A stretch of 64,000 bases of DNA from Ruegeria_C sp041537905 (GCF_041537905.1 NZ_JBGRUO010000006.1:62001-126000), one strand, 5' to 3'. Counted from the first letter of the stretch, positions 26,369 through 35,147 are shown. Numbers and translations: made by a program. The notes: generated from the sequence alone by a model not told the origin.

Positions 26369-26521
26369 TGTTTCCTCCCTTGCTTGCGCCCCGTTGAACC
26401 GGGTTGCTTGCTTGGTTTTCCCTTTTGGCCTCCAGCAGTCGGGCGTCACGCAACCAGTCGCTGTTGGCCTGCCTCGTCCGGGCTGATTCCCGGGCGCGGC
26501 CCTCCTCCTCTGTTGGCGCCC

Positions 26522-26707
26522 CTAAAAGCGCGCGCTGTCCAAATACGCGCGCGTATGCGCGGTATCCTGCATCGTCTCCTTGCTCAGGTCAGGCTCTGCC
26601 GCCTCGGCCTGCGCGCTGGTTGCCACAGCCACCGCTGCCACGGGTGCCGTGGTCGTTGCCAGCTTCAGAAAGTCGCGGCGCGATGCACCGTCTTCTTTCC
26701 TGCTCAT
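26522..26707 (-). CDS. Twin-arginine signal mini-protein of the FDH cluster
   Basis: A 61-residue protein whose first half is a textbook Tat signal (SRRDFLKLATTTAPVAAVAV, cut near AQAEA), leaving a mature tail of about 30 residues that ends in YLDSARF. Short Tat proteins of this sort commonly sit just upstream of formate dehydrogenase alpha genes; their role is not settled. AGGAG lies 9 bp before the ATG at 26707; a GTG at 26713 is too close to it. It is 153 bp upstream of the alpha gene. Confidence 0.82.
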   Translation of the reverse strand: MSRKEDGASRRDFLKLATTTAPVAAVAVATSAQAEAAEPDLSKETMQDTAHTRAYLDSARF

Positions 26708-26762
26708 CGACACGTCTCCTCTCGATGTTATGGCCGGGTTGCCCCGACCCTTTTGACGCTGA

Positions 26763-27386
26763 TCACTCAGCGCCGCTCATCCGGAAGGCTTCCGCCTCCA
26801 CGGCCATGAAAATCCGACCCACCGTACCCACGGGCGTGTAAAAGACCGAGGTTTTGGCCTCTTCGAGGTCGGTAAAGAAATGCCCCGCCCAAGGGCCGAT
26901 ATGTTTGTTGAAGAACTGCTTCTGCGTCGCCAGCTCCGCAGGTGAGCCAAACCGGCCCACGATCATGGCGGCCATCATCTCCATCAGGCTGGCAATGCTG
27001 TCTTCGGGTTCGAACACGGTCTCAGAGCGTTGCATGCCGCGCGCCGACATGTCCTGACGCAACAGCGCCAGCGGTTTCTCGTTCAGAAACCCCGTCAGGT
27101 AATAGCTGGCAAAGGGCAAAAGCTCGCCCCGGCCCAACCCGATGAAAAGCTTGTTGAACTCCGATTCAGCCGCCTTGGGCTTGGTCACACGGGCGAGCTT
27201 GGCCAGCGTGCCGATGGCCTGTCCCAGCTCGGTGTCGTCTCCGGTCAGACCCGCGGTTTGCGACAGCAACATCTGGTCCGGCGGGCCAGCCAGCAACGCG
27301 CCAAGGAAGTTGTATAGGTCGGCGCGGGCGCGATCCATGTCTGCAATCTGAATGTCCTGGGCGGCGTCCATCTTCGGGTCTTCCAT
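26763..27386 (-). CDS. TorD/DmsD-family redox enzyme maturation chaperone
   Basis: A 207-residue all-helical TorD-like protein. The family motif region is visible as GELLPFASYYLTGFLNEKPL (about 90-110) followed by FEPEDSIASLMEMMAAM. Such chaperones bind the Tat signal of a specific molybdoenzyme and hold it back until the cofactor is inserted; the client here is most likely FDH alpha. Its ATG follows the DUF3306 stop by two bases, so translation is probably coupled; an internal ATG five codons on is an alternative. Confidence 0.88.
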   Translation of the reverse strand: MEDPKMDAAQDIQIADMDRARADLYNFLGALLAGPPDQMLLSQTAGLTGDDTELGQAIGTLAKLARVTKPKAAESEFNKLFIGLGRGELLPFASYYLTGFLNEKPLALLRQDMSARGMQRSETVFEPEDSIASLMEMMAAMIVGRFGSPAELATQKQFFNKHIGPWAGHFFTDLEEAKTSVFYTPVGTVGRIFMAVEAEAFRMSGAE

Positions 27387-27388
27387 CT

Positions 27389-27946
27389 TTATGCCGTGTC
27401 AAAACTGAACCGCATCCGGCGCTGTGGCATCGCGACGGGTTCAGGTTCAGGGTCTGGCAGGGGCTGCGGCTCGGCCTGCGCAACCAGTGGCGCGGGTTCT
27501 TCTTCTGCGATCTCTTCGTCTAAGGGGTCTTGGGCCGCGTCCTCTTCGGTCGCATCTTCGTCGGCGTCTTCGACAAAGGCGGTTAACATGCCCTTGCCCA
27601 CCTGATAGGCGGTCTGCAGGTTTTCGACGACCGTGGCCGCGTCGGTGTAATCCTCACCGTAATCCACCAGCCCATCGAGATTGGCCAGCATCGGGTTCAA
27701 CCGCCAGAGCCGCCGCAACGCGCGGGTTTTCAGGCGCTGGGGCAGCTCGGCCTTCAGGAAGTCCCGCACCGCGTCGGGGCTGTCCAGAGCCTCCGGCTCG
27801 GGCAGGCTTAACTCGGCCAGAATCTCGTCATCCGGGCGCGCCTCAAGCTCAGCGGCCTCGGCTTCGGCCGCGCGGGCCTCGACCGCTTGCGCCTCGGCCG
27901 CTACCCCGGCTTGGCGCCGGGACCAGAAATCGCGCTCACCGCTCAA
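27389..27946 (-). CDS. DUF3306 domain protein of the FDH cluster
   Basis: A 185-residue acidic protein with an Ala/Glu-rich N-terminus, a conserved core with LPQRLKTRALRRLWRLNPM (about 70-88) and GLVDYGEDYTDAA, and a long Glu/Pro-rich tail. DUF3306 proteins recur beside DUF3305 in tungsten/molybdenum formate dehydrogenase clusters, but no biochemical role is known to me. It starts with TTG overlapping the DUF3305 stop by four bases, so it is translationally coupled. Confidence 0.88.
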   Translation of the reverse strand: MSGERDFWSRRQAGVAAEAQAVEARAAEAEAAELEARPDDEILAELSLPEPEALDSPDAVRDFLKAELPQRLKTRALRRLWRLNPMLANLDGLVDYGEDYTDAATVVENLQTAYQVGKGMLTAFVEDADEDATEEDAAQDPLDEEIAEEEPAPLVAQAEPQPLPDPEPEPVAMPQRRMRFSFDTA

Positions 27947-28506
27947 TGCACCCGCCTCCGCTGTCGCGCGGGCGAGGCATAGATATCCCCTGTCCCCGCG
28001 ATCCGTGGATCACCAATGCCGTCCTGTGTCAGGTCGGTACGCTTCTTGTCGCGCTTGCGTTTGACGAACACCTCATCCTGATGAAACTCGGTGACAAAGG
28101 CCTGCACCCACGCCATCAGCCCTTCGGGCATCGCCACTTTCTCGACGATCTCTTCGCCACTATCAGTGTAATCCTGCGCCTCATAAGGCGAGGCCGTGAC
28201 CAGGACCACATCGAGCGGATGGTCGCCACCGCTTTCGCGCATCACCACATAGATCGCGGGCACCTCTGCCGACAAACCGTGCAGATACGCCTCGGTCTCT
28301 GCCCCATGCAGATCGAGTGACAGGGTCGCGGCGTGGTACTCAATCGCGTCACCTTCGCGGCGCAGCTCCTGCCAGTCGGCAGGTCCGGCTCCGGGCAAAA
28401 CGGCAACGGCTTTCCAGCTGTAAGAGGCCCAGCGGGTCACGCCCGGAAGGCGTCGCAATACGACACCCAGCGGCATGGTCTGGTGCTGGTTGGGGTTTCG
28501 GATCAC
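27943..28506 (-). CDS. DUF3305 domain protein of the FDH cluster
   Basis: A 187-residue soluble protein starting with PLGVVLRRLPGVTRWASYSW, the hallmark of DUF3305, and ending with a basic tail (RKRDKKR, RQRRRVH). It is first in the long leftward FDH operon. The start is GTG at 28506 with AGGAGG seven bases upstream. Role unknown; constant pairing with DUF3306, a TorD chaperone and FDH alpha suggests enzyme maturation or cofactor delivery. Confidence 0.88.
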   Translation of the reverse strand: MIRNPNQHQTMPLGVVLRRLPGVTRWASYSWKAVAVLPGAGPADWQELRREGDAIEYHAATLSLDLHGAETEAYLHGLSAEVPAIYVVMRESGGDHPLDVVLVTASPYEAQDYTDSGEEIVEKVAMPEGLMAWVQAFVTEFHQDEVFVKRKRDKKRTDLTQDGIGDPRIAGTGDIYASPARQRRRVH

Positions 28507-28836
28507 CCGGGTTCCTCCTCTGAAGCTATCAAACTGCCAAATCCTGTGCCCGAGAAGGCTCTTCTGCCCGATAGACCAGCCCTGGGTCGGGTTCTGGCAA
28601 TTTGGCCAGCCTGTCCGAAGACGGCGGGCGATAAGGGACGATATGTCTAATATGAGTGTTTACGTCAGGAATAGTGCCCGGCCTGAAATTGCGAATCGCT
28701 TGCCTGATTCGGGGTGCACTGCGGCCTTGGCTTGGCACCGAAAATGGTTTGTGAAGCGCTACGATCCTGACTAGGCTTACGCCAAGAAACGATCAAATAA
28801 GGGGGCAAAAAGCCACCTGACATGGGGGAGGCAACC
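28507..28836. other. 330-bp divergent promoter region between DUF3305 and polyferredoxin genes
   Basis: This gap must hold the promoters of both the leftward FDH operon and the rightward ferredoxin gene. The only clean element I see is an inverted repeat CGAATC (28692-28697) / GATTCG (28706-28711) with an 8-base spacer near the middle. It could be the operator of the response regulator encoded at the end of the FDH operon. No GG-N10-GC (sigma-54) promoter was obvious. Confidence 0.45.
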
Positions 28837-30780
28837 GTGCCCAAGTCATTGATAACCTGCGATTGTTTGGGAAGCCAGACCATCGACGCCAAAGGGCTGT
28901 CCGAGGCCACCGGCCTTAACGTCGCGCGCCCCTGTTCCGCCCTGTGCACCACACAGTTGGACCGGGCGCAAGCCGCGCTCGAAGGGGGGGATGTCGTTTT
29001 TTGCTGCACTCAGGAAGCGCGGGTTTTCGAGGAGTTAGCAGAGGGTCTGGGCCGCCCCGCCCCGCCCAGTCTGGACCTGCGCGACCGCGCCGGGTGGAGC
29101 GCGGATGACGCCCCGAAACTGCCCAAAATGTCCGCCCTCATCGCCAATGCGATGCTGCCCGCCGAGCCGGAAAAGACTCTTGATGTGGTCAGCGAGGGAC
29201 TTTGCCTAATCCTTGGCCCCGCCGAAGTGGCGCTGGAAGCTGCCGAGCAGTTGAAAGATCATCTGGGGGTCACGGTGCTGATTGAAGACGGTGAGCTGCC
29301 CGACACCCGCGCCTTTGATGTGGTGGTCGGCAAGTTGCGCCGCGCAACCGGGGCCTTTGGCGGCTTCGAAGTGGTGATCGACGCGCTGCAACAGGTGAAC
29401 CCCGGCGGGCGCGGGGCGTTCACGCTCAGCGATCCGCGCGACGGGGCGGTGTCGCAATGCGATGTCATCCTCGACCTGCGTGGCGGCACGCCCCTGTTTC
29501 CCGCCCCTGAGAAGCGCGATGGCTACCTGCGCGCTGATCCCGGCCATGCGCCCGGTGTGGCTACGGCTATCATGGCGGCGTCGCACCTGACCGGTACGTT
29601 TGAAAAGACGATGTATGTCAAGACAACACCCCTGCTCTGCGCTCATTCCCGCGCCGAGCAGACCGGGTGCACCACCTGTCTAGACCTGTGCCCGACCGGG
29701 GCCATCACCTCGGCCGGAGAGCATGTGGCGATCGACCCGATGATCTGCGCGGGCTGCGGGGCCTGTTCCGCCGCCTGCCCGTCCGGCGCGATCACCTATG
29801 ACGCGCCGCCGGTGGACCTGACCATGCGGCGGGTACAGACCATGGCCAAGGCGTATCTCGATGCGGGTGGAACCGCGCCGCGCCTGCTGGTGCATGACGC
29901 CCATGGAACGAAAATGGTGCGCCTGTCAGCACGCCACGGGCGTGGCTTGCCCGCTGACGTCATCCCGCTGGAATTGACCGCCATTGGTGCCTTTGGACAT
30001 GCCGAGGCGGTGGCCGCCCTCGCCGCCGGGTTCGCGTCGGTCACGCTTCTGCCCGGTCCAACCGCCGATATCCCTGCGCTGCAAAGCCAGATCGCGCTGA
30101 TCACCGCCATCGCAGGCGCGGGCAAAGCCACCCTGCTCGACACACCCGACCCCGACGCAATGAGCGACGCGCTCTACGCGGAGGTCGCCCCTGCGCCGGT
30201 TGCCAGCCCGGTTCGCCCCGTGGGCACCCGGCGGCAGATCACCCGGCAGGCGGCGCGCGCCCTGCATCCCGATACCGACCAGATTCCGCTGCCCGAGGAC
30301 GCGCCTTATGGCGCGGTGCTGGTGGATAAAGATGCCTGCACGCTCTGCCTGTCCTGTGTCTCACTCTGCCCCTCGGGCGCGCTAGGAGACAACTCCGACA
30401 AGCCGCAATTGCGCTTTCAGGAGGACGCCTGCCTGCAATGCGGTCTCTGCGCCAATATCTGCCCCGAGGATGCCATCACCTATGAACCGCGCCTCGACCT
30501 GACCAATGCAGCCCTGCGTCAGGAAGTCCTCAACGAGGAAGAACCCTTTGCCTGTATCGAGTGCGGCGCGCTGTTCGGGTCCAAATCCGCCATCGACCGG
30601 ATCAGCGAAAAGCTGAAGGATCACGCGATGTTCTCGGGCGACAAGCTGCGCATGATCCAGATGTGCGACAATTGCCGGGTGAACGCGCAATTCCACGCAA
30701 CCGACAATCCGTTCGCCGGGGGCGAGCGGCCTCGCGTGCGCACCACCGACGACTATCTTTCAAAGCGGCGCGATCATTGA
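28837..30780 (+). CDS. Large 4Fe-4S polyferredoxin-like protein divergent from the FDH operon
   Basis: A 647-residue cytoplasmic protein with four ferredoxin-type [4Fe-4S] motifs in two pairs: CTTCLDLCP and CAGCGACSAACP near residues 282-313, and CTLCLSCVSLCP and CLQCGLCANICP near 500-545. Further cysteine pairs lie at both ends (CDCLG at the start; CIECGALF and CDNCRVN at the end). It may shuttle electrons between formate dehydrogenase maturation and other redox partners. GTG at 28837 is preferred because GGGGGAGG stands 5-6 bp upstream; an ATG at 28822 overlaps that site. It overlaps the convergent cytochrome gene by seven bases. Confidence 0.85.
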   Translation: MPKSLITCDCLGSQTIDAKGLSEATGLNVARPCSALCTTQLDRAQAALEGGDVVFCCTQEARVFEELAEGLGRPAPPSLDLRDRAGWSADDAPKLPKMSALIANAMLPAEPEKTLDVVSEGLCLILGPAEVALEAAEQLKDHLGVTVLIEDGELPDTRAFDVVVGKLRRATGAFGGFEVVIDALQQVNPGGRGAFTLSDPRDGAVSQCDVILDLRGGTPLFPAPEKRDGYLRADPGHAPGVATAIMAASHLTGTFEKTMYVKTTPLLCAHSRAEQTGCTTCLDLCPTGAITSAGEHVAIDPMICAGCGACSAACPSGAITYDAPPVDLTMRRVQTMAKAYLDAGGTAPRLLVHDAHGTKMVRLSARHGRGLPADVIPLELTAIGAFGHAEAVAALAAGFASVTLLPGPTADIPALQSQIALITAIAGAGKATLLDTPDPDAMSDALYAEVAPAPVASPVRPVGTRRQITRQAARALHPDTDQIPLPEDAPYGAVLVDKDACTLCLSCVSLCPSGALGDNSDKPQLRFQEDACLQCGLCANICPEDAITYEPRLDLTNAALRQEVLNEEEPFACIECGALFGSKSAIDRISEKLKDHAMFSGDKLRMIQMCDNCRVNAQFHATDNPFAGGERPRVRTTDDYLSKRRDH

Positions 30781-31505
30781 TGTTGCAGAGGTTTTCCCAG
30801 ATCGGCGGGGTCCAGAATGGCGACATAAGCCAGGATCGCCTCCAACTCGTCCAGCGTCAGTTCGATGGGCGCGATCGGCGACGGGCGATCAACCGGGAAG
30901 GGGTCGGTCACCTCGGCGATCTGGGTGAAAGCGGCATGGGGTTTGAGCACGTAAAACCCGGTGAACCGCGCCTGCCAGTCGTCAAACCCACGCATGACAA
31001 AGAAACTGGGGGTGGAGCCGATGCCGAAACTGCCCTTGCCCCGCTCAGTCACATGGCAGCGCCCACATTTGGCCCAGGACAGGCCCTGCCCTGCCACGGC
31101 ATCGCCGGTCATCTCGACCCTGGCCACCGCCGCCTCCTGCACCTTGGGTTCGGTGAAGATCGGCGTGCCCTCGGGCGCAAAACCCTGAATGGTGCGCGCA
31201 CCCACCTGCGAGGTCAGCCAGTCGGCAAAACGCTGCGCGCCCTTGGTCTCACTGCGCAGTTCCATATGCCAGACCTGTCCAAGCCCCGAAAACAGCGCCC
31301 GCCCCTCCGGGCCCAGCAACAGCTCGGCTTGCGCCGGATCATTCACAAGATCGACCTTGATCTGGGTCTTCAGCGAAAAGCGTGGTGCGATGTGGCGGAT
31401 CAACCCGCTCTCGACCAGCGCGGGCGGAGCATAAAAGGCCACCCGCTTGTCATCGGCCATTGCCAAACCCGGCAACAGGGCCAAGATCAGAACCAGGATA
31501 CGCAT
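30774..31505 (-). CDS. Exported cytochrome c with solute-binding-protein-like N-terminus
   Basis: A 243-residue periplasmic protein: signal peptide (1-17), a segment of about 100 residues resembling the outer parts of a ModA-like binding protein (VAFYAPPALVESGLIRHIAP at the start, AQRFADWLTSQ at the end) but lacking the middle lobe, then a cytochrome c domain with heme motif CGRCH at 147-151. The C-terminus contains LDELEAILAYVAIL. It may relay electrons near formate dehydrogenase. Alone on its strand, converging on the ferredoxin gene and divergent from the ligase-like gene. Confidence 0.82.
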   Translation of the reverse strand: MRILVLILALLPGLAMADDKRVAFYAPPALVESGLIRHIAPRFSLKTQIKVDLVNDPAQAELLLGPEGRALFSGLGQVWHMELRSETKGAQRFADWLTSQVGARTIQGFAPEGTPIFTEPKVQEAAVARVEMTGDAVAGQGLSWAKCGRCHVTERGKGSFGIGSTPSFFVMRGFDDWQARFTGFYVLKPHAAFTQIAEVTDPFPVDRPSPIAPIELTLDELEAILAYVAILDPADLGKPLQHQ

Positions 31506-31564
31506 TGGGCCAAACTAGGCGCCCCCATCGCATTCCGTCAACGATAGCGAGGACAAGGACACCG

Positions 31565-32275
31565 ATGAGCGACGTGGCAGAGCTCACTTTCCCTCCGCTG
31601 ATGTCGGGCGAAGAAGCGCCGGACAGCGCCTTCGACCACGCGATCATGCGCGCAACACTTGGCTGTGACGCCGGTCTTATCGCTTATCATCTGGGTGCGG
31701 CAGAGATGGAGGCCGCGCTGGTTTTCGCCCCCGAAGTGCCACTCAGCCGGGCGATGACCATGCTGCCGCTCTGCGGTGTGGGCTTTCAGAACGCGCTCGG
31801 CGCGCTGGCACCGCCCGAAGTGGCCGTGCATCTGGACTGGTGGGGCGGCATCCGCGTGAACGGCGCGCGTTGCGGCGGGTTTCGGGCGATGGCATCGGGC
31901 ACCGATCCCGACGCGGTCCCGGATTGGCTGGTCATCGGCTTCAGCCTGCCCCTGATCCCGGCGAGCGAAGAGACCGGTCAAACGCCCGATGACACCGCGC
32001 TCTTTGCCGAAGGCTGCGCCGATGTCGCCCCCCCGGCCCTGCTGGAGGCCTGGGCACGGCACACGCTGAATTGGCTCAACCGGTGGGAGGGCGAAGGCAC
32101 CGCGCCGGTGCATTCCGAATGGCGCGGTCTGGCCCATGGCATCGGCGAAGACGTGCAAAACCAATCTCTGACCGGGACCTTTCTGGGCGTGGATGAGCTG
32201 TTTGGCATGCTGTTGCGCGACGCGGACACAACCCATCTGATCCCGCTCACCACAGTGTTGGAGGACCCCGCATGA
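31565..32275 (+). CDS. Biotin/lipoate ligase-like protein (DUF4444 type)
   Basis: A 236-residue protein with a biotin/lipoate protein ligase-like catalytic fold (conserved HLDWWGGIRVNGARCGG around residues 91-107) and a C-terminal part resembling DUF4444 (HGIGEDVQNQSLTGTFLGVDE). Actual ligase activity is not shown; the usual lysine-containing adenylate motif is not obvious. AAGGA precedes the ATG at 31565; the longer frame from 31382 lies inside the divergent cytochrome gene. Its stop overlaps the next gene by four bases. Confidence 0.78.
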   Translation: MSDVAELTFPPLMSGEEAPDSAFDHAIMRATLGCDAGLIAYHLGAAEMEAALVFAPEVPLSRAMTMLPLCGVGFQNALGALAPPEVAVHLDWWGGIRVNGARCGGFRAMASGTDPDAVPDWLVIGFSLPLIPASEETGQTPDDTALFAEGCADVAPPALLEAWARHTLNWLNRWEGEGTAPVHSEWRGLAHGIGEDVQNQSLTGTFLGVDELFGMLLRDADTTHLIPLTTVLEDPA

Positions 32276-32751
32276 AGCTTGCCCGTGCGATCCATTTCGA
32301 CGAAAGCGACATGAATGTCTTTGCCTCACCAGCCCGAACCGGTGAGTGGTGCATCTCGGGCGGGTTCGAGTTTTCGAACTGGTCCGAAGCGGACCTGACC
32401 GGCAAGGCGCGGCAGGCTTTTGCCAATGGCTGGCTTGGGCTGGAAACCGGGGGCCGGGTGACCTTTGTCGCCGTCACCGCGCTGGAACCGGCCGAGTTAG
32501 AGCTGCTCATCGATCTTTTGGCGCAGCATTTCGTGACCTATTATGGCGCACCATCCGTCGAGGATGCCCGCCCCGTCGCCGCCGAAGAACTGTCGCTAAT
32601 GGTCGAGCTGTGCGAGGATCACGACCCCAACACGCTGCTGACCGTGGCGCGCGAGTTGGCCCGGGCAGGCGTGCGCGAGGCCTATCGCACGATCCAGCCG
32701 CAGGATGCCGGGCTGGATCAGTTCGCGATCCACGGCGATATCGACGAATAG
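32272..32751 (+). CDS. Conserved hypothetical protein (DUF6505-like)
   Basis: A 159-residue soluble acidic protein starting with MKLARAIHFDESDMNVF. It resembles the uncharacterised DUF6505 group found in Rhodobacteraceae; that assignment is from memory and modest in confidence. It overlaps the ligase-like gene by ATGA and is convergent with tupA, 13 bp away. No catalytic motif is recognised. Confidence 0.75.
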   Translation: MKLARAIHFDESDMNVFASPARTGEWCISGGFEFSNWSEADLTGKARQAFANGWLGLETGGRVTFVAVTALEPAELELLIDLLAQHFVTYYGAPSVEDARPVAAEELSLMVELCEDHDPNTLLTVARELARAGVREAYRTIQPQDAGLDQFAIHGDIDE

Positions 32752-32764
32752 GCGCTGCCAACCT

Positions 32765-33568
32765 CTATTGCGCGTTGAACACAAACAGCGTTTCGCCGTC
32801 GATCGTGTAGCCATCGATCAGGACTTGCGCACGCGCGGAGCTCAGCCAGTCTTCCAGCTTGGCCGTCAGATTGGCTTTGACATGCGGGTGCCGGGCGGGA
32901 TCCACGGGCAGGTAGGCATATTGGTTGAACAGCACCGGATCGCCCGCAAAGAGCAGCGCCAGATCGCCCTTGTTGCCAAAGTTCAGCCAGCTTGCCCGGT
33001 CGGACAGGATATAAGCGTCAAGGCCGGAAGCCGTGTTCAGAGCGGCCCCCATCCCTGCGCCCACCGCGCGATACCAGGGGCCGAGACCCTCGGCCTCCAG
33101 CCCCGCATCCTGCCACAGGGCAAGCTCTTTCTTGTGGGTCCCGCTATCGTCGCCGCGGCTGACAAAAGCAGCCTCGGACGCCGCAATATCGCGCAGGGCA
33201 TCCGCAGCGCTCTCGGCTTCCACAATACCCGCAGGATCGCCCGACGGGCCAACAAAGACGAAGTCGTTATACATGATCTCGCGCCGATGCGTGCCATAGC
33301 CCTCGGCCACAAACGCCTCTTCGGCGACGCGGGAATGCACTAGGATTGCATCCACATCGCCCGCCCGGCCCAGCCGCAGCGCCTGCCCCGTGCCGACCAC
33401 CAGCATCTGCACCTCAAGGTCCAGATCGCTGGCAATCTCGGGCAGCAGCACATCGGCCAACCCGGAATTGTGAAACGAGGTTGTGACCGCCATGCGCAGC
33501 TGATCCGCCGCATGGGCCGTATGTGCGATGAGAACCGCCAGAACCCCGGAAATGAACCCCTTTGTCAT
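32765..33568 (-). CDS. tupA: Tungstate ABC transporter substrate-binding protein TupA
   Basis: A 267-residue periplasmic binding protein with a signal peptide (1-20). Oxyanion-binding features of the TupA family are clear: AVTTSFHNSGL, VVGTGQALRLGRAGDVDAIL, the MYNDFVFVGP segment and SRGDDSGTH. It binds tungstate (and less well molybdate) for uptake. It is the last gene of the leftward tupBCA operon, overlapping tupC by four bases; the usual order is tupABC. Close to formate dehydrogenase, its likely metal user. Confidence 0.92.
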   Translation of the reverse strand: MTKGFISGVLAVLIAHTAHAADQLRMAVTTSFHNSGLADVLLPEIASDLDLEVQMLVVGTGQALRLGRAGDVDAILVHSRVAEEAFVAEGYGTHRREIMYNDFVFVGPSGDPAGIVEAESAADALRDIAASEAAFVSRGDDSGTHKKELALWQDAGLEAEGLGPWYRAVGAGMGAALNTASGLDAYILSDRASWLNFGNKGDLALLFAGDPVLFNQYAYLPVDPARHPHVKANLTAKLEDWLSSARAQVLIDGYTIDGETLFVFNAQ

Positions 33569-34281
33569 TCCACGATATCTCCTTTCAAAAAAGCCCGTGC
33601 CTCGGGCGTTTGTGGCCCGTTAAAAAACGCCTCGGCCGGTCCGGTTTCATGTACTTTGCCACCCAGAATGAACACAACCTGATCCGCGATCCGGCGCGCC
33701 TGTCCCATGTCATGGGTGGACAGGATCAGGCGGGTTCCCTCGGCTATGGCCTGTAGCAGGATCGCCTCGATCTCGCGCGTCGCGCGGCCATCGAGTGACG
33801 CGGTAGGCTCATCAAGAAAGACCAGCGCGGGGTCAGTGATCAACGCGCGCGCAAGGGCGAGCTTTTGTTGCTCGCCGCCCGACAGAACCATAGCGCGGCG
33901 CATCAGATGTGGCTCCAATCCGACGCGTTTGGCCCATTTCCTTGCGGCCTCGCGCGCCACACCACGCGCCACACCGCGCAGGCGCAACGGGTAGATCAGG
34001 TTGTCTTCCACCGTGCGGCGCAGGACGATAGGGCGTTGGAACACAAAGGCCTGATGATGGCGCGCCTCATCCGTGTCACAGGCCCATCGCACCGTGCCAC
34101 CGGTCAAGCGCGCGGTGCCATGCATCAGCCGCAATAGCGTCGTCTTGCCCGCACCGTTTGGCCCCATCACCACGCACAGGCCCTGCCCGTCGAGCGTCAG
34201 ATCCGCAGGCCCAACCAGCCGTTTGCCCCGGCGCGAGGTCTCGGCCGCCTCAAGGACCAGCGGGAATAGCTCGACTACCAT
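33565..34281 (-). CDS. tupC: Tungstate ABC transporter ATP-binding protein TupC
   Basis: A 238-residue ABC ATPase with Walker A MGPNGAGKTT, a signature reading LSGGEQQKLALARAL, Walker B LVFLDEPTASLD and switch histidine LSTHDMGQ. It powers tungstate import with TupB and TupA. It overlaps tupB by seven bases and tupA by four, so the three are translated as a coupled unit. Confidence 0.92.
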   Translation of the reverse strand: MVVELFPLVLEAAETSRRGKRLVGPADLTLDGQGLCVVMGPNGAGKTTLLRLMHGTARLTGGTVRWACDTDEARHHQAFVFQRPIVLRRTVEDNLIYPLRLRGVARGVAREAARKWAKRVGLEPHLMRRAMVLSGGEQQKLALARALITDPALVFLDEPTASLDGRATREIEAILLQAIAEGTRLILSTHDMGQARRIADQVVFILGGKVHETGPAEAFFNGPQTPEARAFLKGDIVE

Positions 34282-34985
34282 CGGCTGTCCCTTTCCGTCT
34301 GGCCAATCCAGTGGATCAACAGGTTCACCCCAAGCGCCAGCGCGATCAGGATGAACCCCAGCGCCAGCGCCAGCGCGAACTGCCCCTTGCCGGTCTCAAG
34401 CGCGATGGCCGTGGTCAGGACGCGTGTGGCATGGTCGATATTGCCGCCCACGATCATGATCGCGCCAACCTCTCCGATCCCGCGCCCGAAGCCAGCCAGC
34501 GCCGCCGTCAGCAGCGCGCGCCTTGCATCCCAGATCAGCGTCCGCATCTTCTGCACCTGCGTCACATTCATCGAGATCAGCAGGTCGTGATATTCCGCCC
34601 AAAGCTCGCGTAGCGACTGATGCGCGATCGAGGCGATCAACGGCACGATGATGATCACCTGCGCCACGATCATGGCGGTGGGCGTGAACAGCAGCCCCAG
34701 CGCCCCAAACGGACCCGAACGGGACAGAAAAATATAGACGATCAATCCAACAACCACCGGCGGCAGGCCCATAAGCGCGTTCAGCACCGCAATCGTGGCA
34801 CGACGCATCCGAAAACGGCGCACCGCCAATAGCGCGGCCAGAGGTAGGGCGATCGCGCTGGCAATCACCAACGCGGTCAGGGTGACGCGCAGTGACCGCA
34901 GCGCGATCTCTGTCAGTTCTGGATTAAGTGTGACGACCAGCCAAAAGGCGTGGCGCAGCCCCTCCCACAGATCGACTATGGTCAA
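34275..34985 (-). CDS. tupB: Tungstate ABC transporter permease TupB
   Basis: A 236-residue permease with about five to six membrane helices and the family-typical segment NALMGLPPVVVGLIVY, followed by the ATPase-contact loop ending GFGRGIGEVGAIMIVGGN, a signature of molybdate/tungstate permeases. First gene of the leftward tup operon; GGAGG stands seven bases before the ATG. The 199-bp divergent region shared with the sensor kinase gene carries several repeats. Confidence 0.92.
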   Translation of the reverse strand: MTIVDLWEGLRHAFWLVVTLNPELTEIALRSLRVTLTALVIASAIALPLAALLAVRRFRMRRATIAVLNALMGLPPVVVGLIVYIFLSRSGPFGALGLLFTPTAMIVAQVIIIVPLIASIAHQSLRELWAEYHDLLISMNVTQVQKMRTLIWDARRALLTAALAGFGRGIGEVGAIMIVGGNIDHATRVLTTAIALETGKGQFALALALGFILIALALGVNLLIHWIGQTERDSRW

Positions 34986-34999
34986 TCCTCCGCGTTCTC

Positions 35000-35062
35000 G
35001 TTGTACTCAGGTTGTACGGTTTTTCGGAGGGGATGCCAGCCCTGTTGTCGCAACGGGGCTGG
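35000..35062. promoter_or_regulatory. Direct repeats and stem-loop upstream of tupB
   Basis: GTTGTAC occurs twice, 11 bp apart (35000-35006 and 35011-35017), one helical turn, 15-32 bp upstream of the tupB start. Farther up, CCAGCCCTGTTG (35036-35047) pairs with CAACGGGGCTGG (35051-35062) with one mismatch around a TCG loop. The repeats could bind an oxyanion-responsive regulator; the stem could sit in the tup leader. Neither matches the ModE box I know. Confidence 0.35.
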
Positions 35063-35147
35063 GCTATGCCAGCCTGTCTCGGATGCCGCTTCAGCAGGCC
35101 ATTTCCCGGGTCAAATTGTCCTTGGCGATTTCCGGACCCTTTACAGC

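Noticed and set aside
25100..26809. 569-codon forward frame opposite fdhA
   Set aside because: Antisense shadow of a high-GC gene; composition rich in Arg, His and Pro with no domain, and it also runs across the Tat mini-protein gene.
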